Assembly (NCBI RefSeq): GCF_007096355.1
Contig: NZ_VKDF01000015.1
Location: 1 to 62,632 of the forward strand
DNA length: 62,632 nt
Reading direction: 5' to 3'
Source of the DNA: Paracoccus sp. M683
GTDB lineage: Bacteria; Pseudomonadota; Alphaproteobacteria; Rhodobacterales; Rhodobacteraceae
The notes below the pieces were generated by a model. That model saw only the letters and a list, made by a program, of their open reading frames with translations, did not search any database and was not told the origin of the DNA. The translations under genes and the position numbers were made by a program. Positions within the stretch are counted from its first letter, which is position 1, and each line of letters starts with the position of its first letter. This document shows positions 41,483-49,385 of the stretch, one piece after another.

Positions 41483-41863
41483 TCAGACTTCTTCCTGAAG
41501 TCGGCCATTGACGCAATGCGGATCGACCTCCGCCTCGATCCGCTGCGTCCGCCCCATCCAAGGCGCCGGGTGGATTGCCCGCGCCCAATCGGCGAAGGAC
41601 GGGATACGGCCCAGATCCTCGCGGACATGCTGCTCCCCGACCCATCGGGCCGGGATCACCCTGCCGGTGGACAGGGTGATCGTCGCCCCGAAAATGGTCT
41701 CGGCCATGAAGATGCCCTCGGCATGGTGGCGAAGCGCGCGATGACGAAAATCGGCCAGGATCTCCTTGCTGGCATCGAACCAGCTATGGATGGGCAAGTA
41801 ATCCTCGACCGTGCCGCCCCATTTCTTCACCGACGAGAGCGCATGATGATAGGGATGTGCCAT
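41483..41863 (-). CDS. DUF6915 family protein
   Basis: This 126-residue protein begins MAHPYHHALSSVKKWGGTVE and contains YLPIHSWFDASKEILADFRH, RALRHHAEGIF and WVGEQHVREDLGRIPSFADW. The His-rich pattern matches DUF6915. Function unknown. It follows the DUF6878 gene by 10 bp, in one operon. Confidence 0.75.
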   Translation of the reverse strand: MAHPYHHALSSVKKWGGTVEDYLPIHSWFDASKEILADFRHRALRHHAEGIFMAETIFGATITLSTGRVIPARWVGEQHVREDLGRIPSFADWARAIHPAPWMGRTQRIEAEVDPHCVNGRLQEEV

Positions 41864-41873
41864 TTCCGCCCCC

Positions 41874-42362
41874 TCAGAACTCGTGACTGTAGAATTCGGT
41901 GGCGGTGTAGCGCTCGTTGTAGTCGAGCGTGATGGTGCGCGCCGCCACATCGAAGCTGAACTCGCCATAGGCGCCATCATTGTTCTCCCAGCCGCCATGG
42001 GTTTCCGAGAGGAAGTCATAGGCGAGCTGTTCGATGGCCGCCTCAACGCCCATTGAGATTGCGGTCACCTTGTCGGTTCCCCATGCCACCGTGGCAATGG
42101 TGATCTCGCCCTGCGGCAGGTCCACGGTCCGGTCGTCCGATTGCGCGGTGATGTCCTCGATCTGGCCGCTGTCGCCAGAACCGTCGAAGGTGACGGTCAC
42201 GAGAGTGATGCCTGCGGCGGCCAGCGCATCGAACAGCGCCGTCTTGTTGTCGGGACGGACCGCTTCAGCGCGACGGTTGCGCTCATCGCGCTCGGCGAAG
42301 AAGCGCGCGACGCTGGCGGCCATGTCGAATTCCGGCGTGGCTGGTTTGTCGGTATCGGTCAT
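41874..42362 (-). CDS. DUF6878 family protein
   Basis: This 162-residue acidic protein begins MTDTDKPATPEFDMAASVAR and contains ALAAAGITLVTVTFDGSGDS, IEQLAYDFLSETHGGWENND and AYGEFSFDVAARTITLDYNE, matching DUF6878, a common ICE family of unknown role. It is headed by leader L4; the in-frame extension upstream reads through the leader and is not coding. Confidence 0.78.
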   Translation of the reverse strand: MTDTDKPATPEFDMAASVARFFAERDERNRRAEAVRPDNKTALFDALAAAGITLVTVTFDGSGDSGQIEDITAQSDDRTVDLPQGEITIATVAWGTDKVTAISMGVEAAIEQLAYDFLSETHGGWENNDGAYGEFSFDVAARTITLDYNERYTATEFYSHEF

Positions 42363-42466
42363 TGGATGATCCTCCAGGAGAGCGGGATGATATGGCCCGG
42401 CGGCGCTCTCCTCTCCTTCCGCCAGGCTCGCCCCGATCCCGGCCCAACTCTCCCTTTCCAGAGCCG
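42363..42466 (-). promoter_or_regulatory. Repeated ICE leader L4 (DUF6878 operon)
   Basis: On the minus strand: CTCTGGAAAGGGAGAGTTGG, then stem GCCTGGCGG/CCGCCGGGC (42427-42419 with 42403-42395; nine pairs with one G-U) around AAGGAGAGGAGAGCG, then CTGGAGG before the ATG. Confidence 0.65.
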
Positions 42467-42572
42467 AGGCGAGGCCTCGGCACCGCCGCTGGCGATGCGC
42501 AGCCTGCGCATGGCACAAGGCCCGGCTGCGCCTGACGCGGGCCGGGCCGTCGGGCGGAGGCGCTTTCGCGCC

Positions 42573-42737
42573 TCAGCCGAAGGGATCGAGTTCGAGCTTC
42601 ACCATCTCTTCGTCGCCGTCGAACTCGTCGGCGGGCATGGCGCCGTGGGTGCCGTCCCCGGCCTGGAACACGACGATCACGACCATCAGCGTGGTGGCGA
42701 GGCTGGCGGCGAAAGCGGTGGCATCTGCGTAGGACAT
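42573..42737 (-). CDS. Small membrane-associated ICE protein (54 residues)
   Basis: Starting MSYADATAFAASLATTLMVV, this small protein has one hydrophobic helix and an acidic end (EFDGDEEMVKLELDPFG). It follows a 7-bp hairpin (CGGGGGA/TCCCCCG) and a CAGGAG box. A degraded inverted copy lies at 42970-43102, which supports it being a real gene unit. Function unknown. Confidence 0.6.
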   Translation of the reverse strand: MSYADATAFAASLATTLMVVIVVFQAGDGTHGAMPADEFDGDEEMVKLELDPFG

Positions 42738-43161
42738 GGGTTCCGGCTCCTGTCTTTGGAGGCGGGGGACCATCCCCCGCGCGACAGGCGCCCGAAGTGT
42801 CTGACCGGATCTGCAATCACCCTCGGGCGTTCGGATTCTTTCCGAATCCCCGAGGGCGGCACGCGCGCGTAAGCCGACCCCACCGGGGTTGAATGCAAAG
42901 AGACGGTCGGACCAAGGTTAGCGAATGGAAGCGGGGGATGGTGCTTTGCGTCGAGCCGGTGCCGGAAACCCGTCGCAGATGCTTTGCTGCGCCAGCCTCG
43001 TTGCCGGCGGATATTCAGGGTGTGTTTCAGGCCGGGGACGGAACCCGTTGCCCCCACAACACCAAGGAGTTGGCGCAATGGTGAAGCTCGAACTCGATCC
43101 ATCGCTGCTTGTGCAGCGATACCCGATAGCCCCGTGTGCAAGGTTCGGCTTTCAGGGCCGG
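42738..43161. other. Intergenic region containing a degraded inverted gene copy
   Basis: No intact gene is seen. The stretch contains an inverted, decayed copy of the small gene at 42573-42737 (listed separately) and a hairpin at about 42765-42785. The rest is not recognisable. Confidence 0.5.
42970..43102 (+). pseudogene. Inverted, decayed copy of the 54-residue gene
   Basis: The plus strand carries CGCAGATGC, GCCAGCCTCG, CAGGCCGGGGACGG and ATGGTGAAGCTCGAACTCGA in the same order as the minus-strand gene at 42737-42573. The peptide VFQAGDGT and then MVKLELDP are both recognisable but in different frames. It is therefore a duplicated and inverted pseudogene. Confidence 0.65.
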
Positions 43162-43458
43162 TCAGTCCCAGAACCCATCGGCGATTTCGCGGGCGATCAT
43201 GGCGCGGGCCTTCATCATCACATCGTCGCCGGAGGTGTCGATATGACCGAAAAAGCGCGTCCGGGCGCCATGGGCCGTCCAGTCGGCATAGCGGCAGTAT
43301 TCGCGGGCATCGAGCCGGAAGGCGCGCATGTCCTCGGCCCAATGCGGTTTCGGTTCCACGATGACGGTGACGCCGTTGCGGGTTTCCTCCCAGGGAAGCG
43401 AGCGCTCCGATGGCGGATTGCGGCGGTCATCGGCGAAGATTTCATCGACCGTCATCAT
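43162..43458 (-). CDS. Conserved hypothetical ICE protein
   Basis: This 98-residue protein begins MMTVDEIFADDRRNPPSERS and contains GVTVIVEPKPHWAEDMRAFR and IDTSGDDVMMKARAMIAREI. No function is recognised. It overlaps the DUF6117 gene by 4 bp and is probably co-translated with it. Confidence 0.62.
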   Translation of the reverse strand: MMTVDEIFADDRRNPPSERSLPWEETRNGVTVIVEPKPHWAEDMRAFRLDAREYCRYADWTAHGARTRFFGHIDTSGDDVMMKARAMIAREIADGFWD

Positions 43459-43721
43459 GATGCGCCCCCATCTTCGGCCTTCTCGACAAAGCCGGCAGGA
43501 TCGTCGGGATCCGGCGGCAGATAGGCGTCATAGGGGTTGCCGCTTGCGAGATGGCCGAACGGCGTGAAGACGTAATCACCCCCGTCGCGGCCGACCGCGC
43601 ACAGGACATAGCGTGTCTCACGGGTCGCGGCGTCGAGGCATTCCATAAGGGCGAGATTGCCGTCATCGGCAGCACGAAGCAGAGTGTCGAAGTTCGTTCG
43701 AACGGGATCGGGAATGGCCAT
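43455..43721 (-). CDS. DUF6117 family protein
   Basis: This 88-residue protein begins MAIPDPVRTNFDTLLRAADD and contains ALMECLDAATRETRYVLCAV and YVFTPFGHLASGNPYDAYLP, characteristic of DUF6117 proteins of alphaproteobacterial ICEs. Function unknown. It is preceded by copy b of the hairpin-CGTTTCAGGAG leader. Confidence 0.8.
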   Translation of the reverse strand: MAIPDPVRTNFDTLLRAADDGNLALMECLDAATRETRYVLCAVGRDGGDYVFTPFGHLASGNPYDAYLPPDPDDPAGFVEKAEDGGAS

Positions 43722-43771
43722 TGTGTTCTCCTGAAACGAAGAAGGCCCGCCGTCACGGGACAAGCGGGCCG
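43722..43771 (-). promoter_or_regulatory. Hairpin-CGTTTCAGGAG leader, copy b
   Basis: On the minus strand: GGCCCGC (43770-43764), 13-nt loop, GCGGGCC (43750-43744), then TTCTTCGTTTCAGGAG and the ATG 7 bp on. It lies between the stop of the 158-residue gene and the DUF6117 start. Confidence 0.6.
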
Positions 43772-43792
43772 GATGAACGGGATCGGCGAACG

Positions 43793-44269
43793 TCACGCGG
43801 CAGCTCGACCCTCGACGGCGTCGGCGCCTGCCTCGTCGGCGGTGATCTCCTCGAGGCGCGCGCGGGTGTAGCCGTTCCTGGCTAGCCAGAGTTCGGCCGC
43901 CTCGTGGTTCTCCGCGAGGTGCAGCAATTCGACGTTCTCTCCGACATCCTGCACAACGCGGACTTGACCGATCTTCGGGCGTTCGATCACCCGGAAGCTC
44001 AGATCGCTGTCGATGCCGTAGCTGCGCATGACGGTGATAAGAATGATGCCGCCTTCGCCGAAATCGCCTTCATGCAGGGTGAAGGACGGCGTGGTCGTGT
44101 AGGTCGGGCGCTCGCGGCCCGGTTCCTTGCGCACGAGACGACCGGCCCCGTTGCGGGATTTCCACGCGGCGAGCTTCTTGGTGAAACGTGCGGGCGGCTT
44201 CGGCTGGCCGTCGCTGTAGGCCACGAGCGAGCCGAGCGGCACGATGTCGAAGATGAGGGAAGCGGACAT
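43793..44269 (-). CDS. Conserved hypothetical ICE protein
   Basis: This 158-residue protein begins MSASLIFDIVPLGSLVAYSD and contains RFTKKLAAWKSRNGAGRLV, FTLHEGDFGEGGIILITVMR and LHLAENHEAAELWLARNGYT. No function is recognised. It lies just downstream of parB, with copy c of the hairpin leader between. Confidence 0.65.
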   Translation of the reverse strand: MSASLIFDIVPLGSLVAYSDGQPKPPARFTKKLAAWKSRNGAGRLVRKEPGRERPTYTTTPSFTLHEGDFGEGGIILITVMRSYGIDSDLSFRVIERPKIGQVRVVQDVGENVELLHLAENHEAAELWLARNGYTRARLEEITADEAGADAVEGRAAA

Positions 44270-44313
44270 GATCTTGCTCCTGAAACGAAAGCGGCCCGGC
44301 GAGATGCCGGGCC
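44270..44313 (-). promoter_or_regulatory. Hairpin-CGTTTCAGGAG leader, copy c
   Basis: On the minus strand: GGCCCGGC-ATCTC-GCCGGGCC (44313-44293), then GCTTTCGTTTCAGGAG and the ATG 8 bp on. The stem followed by CTTTCGTTTC resembles an intrinsic terminator for parB placed ahead of the next ribosome binding site. Confidence 0.65.
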
Positions 44314-44367
44314 TTGAGATGGAAGGGATGGAATGCGGGGCGACGGAGGCCGCCCCGCTGATTCGCG

Positions 44368-46518
44368 TCACTCGGCGGCGACGAGGGCCTCCGGATCGTC
44401 GGCGGCCTCGGCCGTGTCCTCATGGCCACCGGCGAGGAAGTCGGGCAGCGCCACGCTGTCCTCGTCCTGATCGGTCGCGCCATCCACGGCCTGCGCCTCG
44501 ATGGCGGGGCGCAGCGGCTCCGGCAGCCAGCCGGTATCGGCCAGGAGCCGTTCGGCCTCCTTCGCCATGTCGCCCTTCTTGAGATGCGCGATGAGATCGG
44601 CCGCGCGATCGCCGGCACCCTCGCGCACCGCCTCGATGATGCGGGTCTTGGTCACGCGGCCCAGATAGTTCTCGACCGTTGGCCTCCAGCCCGCTTCGAC
44701 GAGGTCGAGGCCGGTGGCCTGCGCCAGCCGTTCGGCCTCGGCCATGCGGCGGTCGAGACCGTGCTGCGAGATGCCATTCCCCGAATAGGGGTTGGGCCGC
44801 TCGTAGAGCGCGTTGACGCCGAAACTGACGCAATGCGCAAGCAGCGCCAGGCGGCTGGCATCGTCGAGACCGTCGATCCAGTCCCAGAGCCGGTCGTCAT
44901 CACCGGAGGGAATGTCCCCCCGCCAGGCGTCCGCGCGCTCGTCGATCATCTTCGCGGCGGCGCTGTCAGCGAGCCCGGTCGCATCCGTGGGAAGATAGAT
45001 GTGACGCACGGCGGCATAGAGGCTGGTTCCCGAGGTGGCGGTGCGCTCGAAAGTATCGAGAACCAGCTTGTGCAGCAGCGCCGTCATGGCGACGCGCGGA
45101 TTCTTGGCAAGCGCATTGCGCAGCGCCAGCGTCCGCCAGGCGGTCAGGTCGGTCACGAGTCGCTCGGGCAACGGCTTGACGGCATCGTCATCCTCTTCAT
45201 CGGCGTCCGGGACGGGCTCGCCGCCGACGGTGATGACCGCGCGCTGCACCGCATCGGGATCGGACGGGTCCGCACCCTCGGTGGCATCCTCGCCATCGAC
45301 GGTCTCGGGTTGTTCGTCCTCGGAGCGGACGTAGCCGTTGCTGACGATCAACTCGCCATCGCGGCCGATGCTGACGAAGACACCGGCACGAGCGATGTCT
45401 TCCGGCGCGAAGGTGACAGGCCGATTCTCGAAGGCTTCCAGCTCGGCTTCGATTTCCCCGAGCCGCTGATCGACCTCATCGGGCAGCTCGTCGGCTTCGG
45501 CATACTGCGCTTCGAGTTCGTCATACTCGTCGCGCAGCGCCTCTCGGGTGGCGCGTTCCTCGTCGGTCAGTTCCTGGGTCACGCCGACCAGCCTGCGCAA
45601 CCCGTTGGTGTGGCCGTAGGGCAGCTCGACTGCCGCGTCGATCCACTTCCAGCCCTGACCGGCGATCTCGTCGGCGACGGTGCGCAGCTTCTCGTCGACC
45701 AGCCGGTCGAGAAGCGTGACGTCCTGCAACCAGCCGCCGTTCTCCTCGGAGAAGAGGTCGCGCAGCACCGGGCCACCCGCCGCATCGTAAGCGTCAACGC
45801 CAATGAAGCGGGCGCGCTTGTCGGCGGCCGGAACCGTGGTCTCGGTCAGCATGTTGCGGATCTGCCAGGGTTCCTTCTGCCACGACGTGCTGATGCGCTC
45901 CCAGACCTGCTGCTGGCGCTCGTGGTCGGGGTTGACGGTGAAGGCTTCCAGCATCGCCAGCGTCATCTCGTTGCGCGCATAGGCGTCGTGCAGCGTCGGC
46001 GCAACGGTGGCGAGGCGAAGACGCTGCATGATGTAGCGCGGGGTGGTCCGCCATGCGTCGGCGATCTCCTCCTTCGACATGCCCATGTCGAACATCCGCT
46101 TGAACGCCTTGAACTGGTCGAGCGGATGCAGGGCGAGGCGCAGCAGGTTCTCGGCCAGCGAGTCGTCCACGGCCGAGGTCTTGGCGTCGGCCTTCTTGAC
46201 GATGCAGGGCACGAGCCCTTCGGCCGGGAAGCGACCGGCCTCGACAAGGCGCGCGATGGACCTGTAGCGGCGGCCGCCGGCCGGGGTTTCGAACTCGCCG
46301 GTCTCATTGCCGTCCTCGTCGAGGATGGCGCGGACATTGAGACCCTGCACGAGATCCTCGCGCCGGTCGATGTCATGGGTAAGTTCGTCCAGACCCGCCT
46401 CGACATCGGTCTCGCGGACATTGCTGTCCGACAGCCTGATGCGGTTGAACGGAATGTCGCGCGCCCGCGAAAAGACGATCATCGGGGCGACGGGCTTCTT
46501 CCTGGCAGCTTTGGCCAT
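44368..46518 (-). CDS. parB: Large ParB/RepB/Spo0J-type protein of ICEs
   Basis: This 716-residue protein starts MAKAARKKPVAPMIVFSRAR. The ParB N-terminal domain has FNRIRLSDSNVRETD, GGRRYRSIARLVEAGRFP and DDSLAENLLRLALHPLDQF (the AENL/box II region). The HTH domain has MSKEEIADAWRTTPRYIMQR. The long acidic C-terminal region is particular to ICE ParB proteins. It may bind DNA as a partition or anti-defence factor and, by family precedent, hydrolyse CTP. It is headed by leader L5 and is far from parA (10118), so it is probably not its partner. Confidence 0.9.
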   Translation of the reverse strand: MAKAARKKPVAPMIVFSRARDIPFNRIRLSDSNVRETDVEAGLDELTHDIDRREDLVQGLNVRAILDEDGNETGEFETPAGGRRYRSIARLVEAGRFPAEGLVPCIVKKADAKTSAVDDSLAENLLRLALHPLDQFKAFKRMFDMGMSKEEIADAWRTTPRYIMQRLRLATVAPTLHDAYARNEMTLAMLEAFTVNPDHERQQQVWERISTSWQKEPWQIRNMLTETTVPAADKRARFIGVDAYDAAGGPVLRDLFSEENGGWLQDVTLLDRLVDEKLRTVADEIAGQGWKWIDAAVELPYGHTNGLRRLVGVTQELTDEERATREALRDEYDELEAQYAEADELPDEVDQRLGEIEAELEAFENRPVTFAPEDIARAGVFVSIGRDGELIVSNGYVRSEDEQPETVDGEDATEGADPSDPDAVQRAVITVGGEPVPDADEEDDDAVKPLPERLVTDLTAWRTLALRNALAKNPRVAMTALLHKLVLDTFERTATSGTSLYAAVRHIYLPTDATGLADSAAAKMIDERADAWRGDIPSGDDDRLWDWIDGLDDASRLALLAHCVSFGVNALYERPNPYSGNGISQHGLDRRMAEAERLAQATGLDLVEAGWRPTVENYLGRVTKTRIIEAVREGAGDRAADLIAHLKKGDMAKEAERLLADTGWLPEPLRPAIEAQAVDGATDQDEDSVALPDFLAGGHEDTAEAADDPEALVAAE

Positions 46519-46608
46519 GGTGGTTTCTCCGCGACGGGCGGCCGGGAGCCTCTCTCTCGACCTCCAACCCGTCACGAAGCGAAGCGCCGCCCTCTTCCTC
46601 TGAAGAGC
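46519..46608 (-). promoter_or_regulatory. Repeated ICE leader L5 (parB)
   Basis: On the minus strand: CTTCAGAGGAAGAGGGCGGC, stem GTGACGGG/CCCGTCGC (46575-46568 with 46538-46531), inner GGAG/CTCC around GTCGAGAGAGAGG, then GGAG overlapping the stem end and the ATG. Confidence 0.65.
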
Positions 46609-46641
46609 GCGACGCCAGGCCACAAAGCCGACAGCCGGAAA

Positions 46642-47037
46642 TCAGGAATCCTGGCTTTCCGTATCTGCGGATGTGCAGGTGAATGCCGCACCGGCGCGGT
46701 AGAGGGCTCGCTCCGCCGCACGGATGCTGCCGGCTTCCCGCGCAGCCTCCGCCCAGACCGAGATCGGGAAATCCCCGGTGAAGAGCAGATCCCGCTCGAT
46801 CCCCATGCCGAAGGGCAATCGGACCCTGCGCAGCTCTTCCAGGCTCCACGAGCCAAGTTCGGGGTAGCCGATATCGGCCAGGCCGAACATGATGTCGCCG
46901 CCCTGATCCAGCTCAGTGGCGAGCCAGACGCCCGCGCCGAAGGGGTTGAAGAATTTCACGACGGGGATGTGATCCACATCACGTTGGCGACCATTGGCCA
47001 GAAGCCGGTCGCGCTGTGTTCCGGTCAAAAGGATCAT
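46642..47037 (-). CDS. DUF2958 family protein
   Basis: This 131-residue protein begins MILLTGTQRDRLLANGRQRD and contains HIPVVKFFNPFGAGVWLATE, DIMFGLADIGYPELGSWSLE and GIERDLLFTGDFPISVWA, matching DUF2958. The family is nearly always next to ardC in proteobacterial mobile elements. Function unknown. It overlaps ardC by 4 bp. Confidence 0.88.
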   Translation of the reverse strand: MILLTGTQRDRLLANGRQRDVDHIPVVKFFNPFGAGVWLATELDQGGDIMFGLADIGYPELGSWSLEELRRVRLPFGMGIERDLLFTGDFPISVWAEAAREAGSIRAAERALYRAGAAFTCTSADTESQDS

Positions 47038-47990
47038 GCCGCGACCCTCCCTTCGATTGCAGCCGGAACCGGCTCCCCGGCATCTTCGTCGGGCAGATGC
47101 GACAGCAGCCAGTCGGCCGCCTTGCTGGCCTGAGAAGCTGCGCGGACGATGGCGCGGTTGTCCTCGCGCAGCACCTCCAGCCAGGAGCCGATATAGTCGG
47201 CATGGCGCACGGTCGGCACGATACCAAGCGAGGCGCAGCAGAATGCCGCGTTCATCTCGGCGACCAGCTCCTCGAAGGCGTATTTCTTCGTGCCGAAACT
47301 GCCCGAGAAATCCCGCCCCAGGCGCGAGGCATGGCCGGTGGCGTGCCCCATCTCGTGCAGCGCCGTCCGGTGCCAGTTAATCGGCTCGAAATAGGCGGCC
47401 GGCGGCGGCACCTGCACATAATCGAGTGCCGGCACATAGAAGGCGCGATCTCCGCCGATGCGGAAATCGATCCCGGTCGCGCGGATCAGTGCCTCGACCT
47501 TCGGCTCGATCATACCGGGCGGCGGTGGTGGCGCCTCCACGGCAATATCTTCTGGCAGGCCCTCGCATTGCGCGGTGTTGAAAACGGTGAAGCGCTTCAG
47601 GAACGGGACGCGTCCCGGTTCTTCACCGGTCTCGCGGGCTCGGCGCTTCTCGTCTTCCGGGGTGAAGCGGTCGGCATAGACGACCGTCGTGCCGTGCTCG
47701 CCCTTACGGACATTGCCGCCGAGGGCTGCCGCCTGGCGATAGGTGAGCCAATGCTGGGTCGGATAGCCGTTCTGGACCACGGCACCCCAGAGGATCAGCA
47801 CATTGATCCCGGAATACTGCCGCGAGGTCGCGGCGTTTCGCGGCATGGCAAGCGGCGCTTTCGCCGCAGTCCCCCAAGGCTGGACCCAGGGAAGCCGTCC
47901 TTCCTCCAGCTCGGCGATGATCTTGCCGGTGATGTCGTCGTAAAGATTGCTGCGGGCGCCGCCTTCACGGGCGCGGTCCTGTCTGGCCAT
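47034..47990 (-). CDS. ardC: ArdC-type antirestriction protein with zincin domain
   Basis: This 318-residue protein has an N-terminal ssDNA-binding ArdC domain (DITGKIIAELEEGRLPWVQPW, SGINVLILWGAV, YRQAAALGGNVRKGEHGTTV) and a C-terminal metallopeptidase domain with HEMGHATGH (HExxH, 212-216) and FEELVAEMNAAFCCASLGI. ArdC proteins bind incoming single strands and block restriction. It is headed by leader L6, as expected for an early-entry gene. Confidence 0.9.
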   Translation of the reverse strand: MARQDRAREGGARSNLYDDITGKIIAELEEGRLPWVQPWGTAAKAPLAMPRNAATSRQYSGINVLILWGAVVQNGYPTQHWLTYRQAAALGGNVRKGEHGTTVVYADRFTPEDEKRRARETGEEPGRVPFLKRFTVFNTAQCEGLPEDIAVEAPPPPPGMIEPKVEALIRATGIDFRIGGDRAFYVPALDYVQVPPPAAYFEPINWHRTALHEMGHATGHASRLGRDFSGSFGTKKYAFEELVAEMNAAFCCASLGIVPTVRHADYIGSWLEVLREDNRAIVRAASQASKAADWLLSHLPDEDAGEPVPAAIEGRVAA

Positions 47991-48077
47991 CGGGATGATC
48001 TCCGCGACGGGCGCCGGAGGCCACTCCTCCAGTCCTTAACCCGTCACGGAAAACCCGCCCGCACTCGAACTCTCAGG
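47991..48077 (-). promoter_or_regulatory. Repeated ICE leader L6 (ardC)
   Basis: On the minus strand: CTGAGAGTTCGAGTGCGGGC, stem GTGACGGG/CCCGTCGC (48047-48040 with 48011-48004, extendable to ten pairs with one G-U), inner GGAGG/CCTCC hairpin, then GGAG overlapping the stem end. Confidence 0.65.
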
Positions 48078-48470
48078 GGGCGTTGCGGGGTCTCCCCGCT
48101 GATGGGGGTGCGTCGGCAACGCAGTGCCGACCAGGGGGAAGGCTTTTCCCTGCCACCTGAGAATCTCAGCCATGATGAACCTTGTAGTCGTTCACTGCGC
48201 CTGCATAGTGTGACAGTCCGAACAGAGGCTTGAGCGATTGAAGGGGCGGAGAACGGACGTTCGTTGCCGTGAGCGCGAATGACCACAAACTTCCCGATGT
48301 TCCCGATCGCGAGCTACCCCTCGAGCCACTTCACAGAACAGATTGCTCGACTTGAAGTACGTTTCTCACGTAAAACCAAATAAAGTCATGTAGTTGTTGT
48401 CGCACATCCGCAGCACTGTCATTGAAAAGAACGCGCATGCAGCCGCCGCTGCTAAGAGAGTCTTAACCAG
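48078..48470. other. Intergenic region between ardC leader and the nuclease-helicase module
   Basis: No gene is seen. The right half is clearly more AT-rich than its surroundings. A small inverted repeat TACGT-TTCTC-ACGTA (48358-48372) lies in a promoter-like stretch starting TTGAAG, before the plus-strand module. This is the probable border between ICE backbone and inserted defence cargo. Confidence 0.4.
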
Positions 48471-49385
48471 ATGAACAAGGCCCATGAGATAGACAGCCCC
48501 GACAAGATAACCGTTTCGGCCGGGCCGGAGGCCGGAGTTGCGTCCCCAACGGCGATTTCGACGGCAGCGTGCAAGGTCAACGAGCACTGTGTCGGCGATC
48601 ACTGGACGGTCGGTGATGTCAAGTTACTAGCGCGGCTCATAGCGATCATCGCGATGGGACAGGCGAAGCACGCGGCGCGAATTATCGCGGACCTGCAGCC
48701 AGCGGTTCCGGCCTTGACAATCGACGTGCTCCGTTCCGACGCGAAACAGCGTCTGACCGTGACCGGAGACACGCCGGAAAAGCAGGACGCTCACCGATGG
48801 CATCGCGACGGTCTGATCTTCGAGGCGATCTCCTGGATCGCCGCCCGACAGGGTGCTGCCGCCAACGTGCTCATGAGAGACCCGCACATCAGCGCGACGA
48901 CACAGGGTCTTGACGGGCTCATGATCGAACTGGACGAAAAAGGTGAAACGGTCGTCCGCGCGACAATTCTCGAAGACAAATGTTCGAACGACCCCCGGCG
49001 AAAATTCAGAGACGAAGTTCTGCCTGCCTTCCGAAACTACCATGCGGGCAAAAGGGCTTCGGAGCTGGTGGCGGCAACATCTTCGCTGCTTGACGGCAGG
49101 ATTCCCGACGAAGCGGTCATGGAGGCTGCAGGGCGCGTACTGGATATGGCATTCAGGGCCTACCGCGCCGGATTGACGATCAACCCTGACCACGACTCGG
49201 AGGCGGGACGCACAGCTTTGTTCAAAGGATATGAGGGGCTTGAAAAGATCACCGGGGCGCAGCGCATCGGGGCGACATTCCTGCCGCCTTCGGAACTGCG
49301 CACCTGGTTTGACGAGATTGCCGGTCGGGCGATCGCCTTCATTGACGTGCTCGGGGAGGACGATCACCAATGTTCGATCCGGTGA
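48471..49385 (+). CDS. PD-(D/E)xK nuclease-like protein, HamA-like candidate
   Basis: This 304-residue protein begins MNKAHEIDSPDKITVSAG. The core has LIFEAISWIAARQG (Glu118), TTQGLDGLMIELDE (Asp148) and ATILEDKCSNDP (Glu168, Lys170): an E...D...ExK series that fits a PD-(D/E)xK nuclease. It overlaps the following helicase gene by 16 bp, so the two are made together. A small nuclease plus a large SF2 helicase is the plan of Hachiman (HamA/HamB) and AbpAB. Sequence identity to HamA is not obvious by eye, so it could be a related but separate system. Confidence 0.6.
   Translation: MNKAHEIDSPDKITVSAGPEAGVASPTAISTAACKVNEHCVGDHWTVGDVKLLARLIAIIAMGQAKHAARIIADLQPAVPALTIDVLRSDAKQRLTVTGDTPEKQDAHRWHRDGLIFEAISWIAARQGAAANVLMRDPHISATTQGLDGLMIELDEKGETVVRATILEDKCSNDPRRKFRDEVLPAFRNYHAGKRASELVAATSSLLDGRIPDEAVMEAAGRVLDMAFRAYRAGLTINPDHDSEAGRTALFKGYEGLEKITGAQRIGATFLPPSELRTWFDEIAGRAIAFIDVLGEDDHQCSIR

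Noticed and set aside
42925..43524. 199-residue plus-strand frame
   Set aside because: Contains the end of the decayed duplicate and then runs antisense to two supported genes.
10118..46518. parA and parB as a partition pair
   Set aside because: They are 34 kb apart in different blocks; the ParB is the large ICE type, and parA has its own small RHH neighbour.
37870..48077. CRISPR array as an explanation for the repeated leaders
   Set aside because: The copies are 0.5-5 kb apart, each directly before a start codon, with no spacer pattern and no cas genes.
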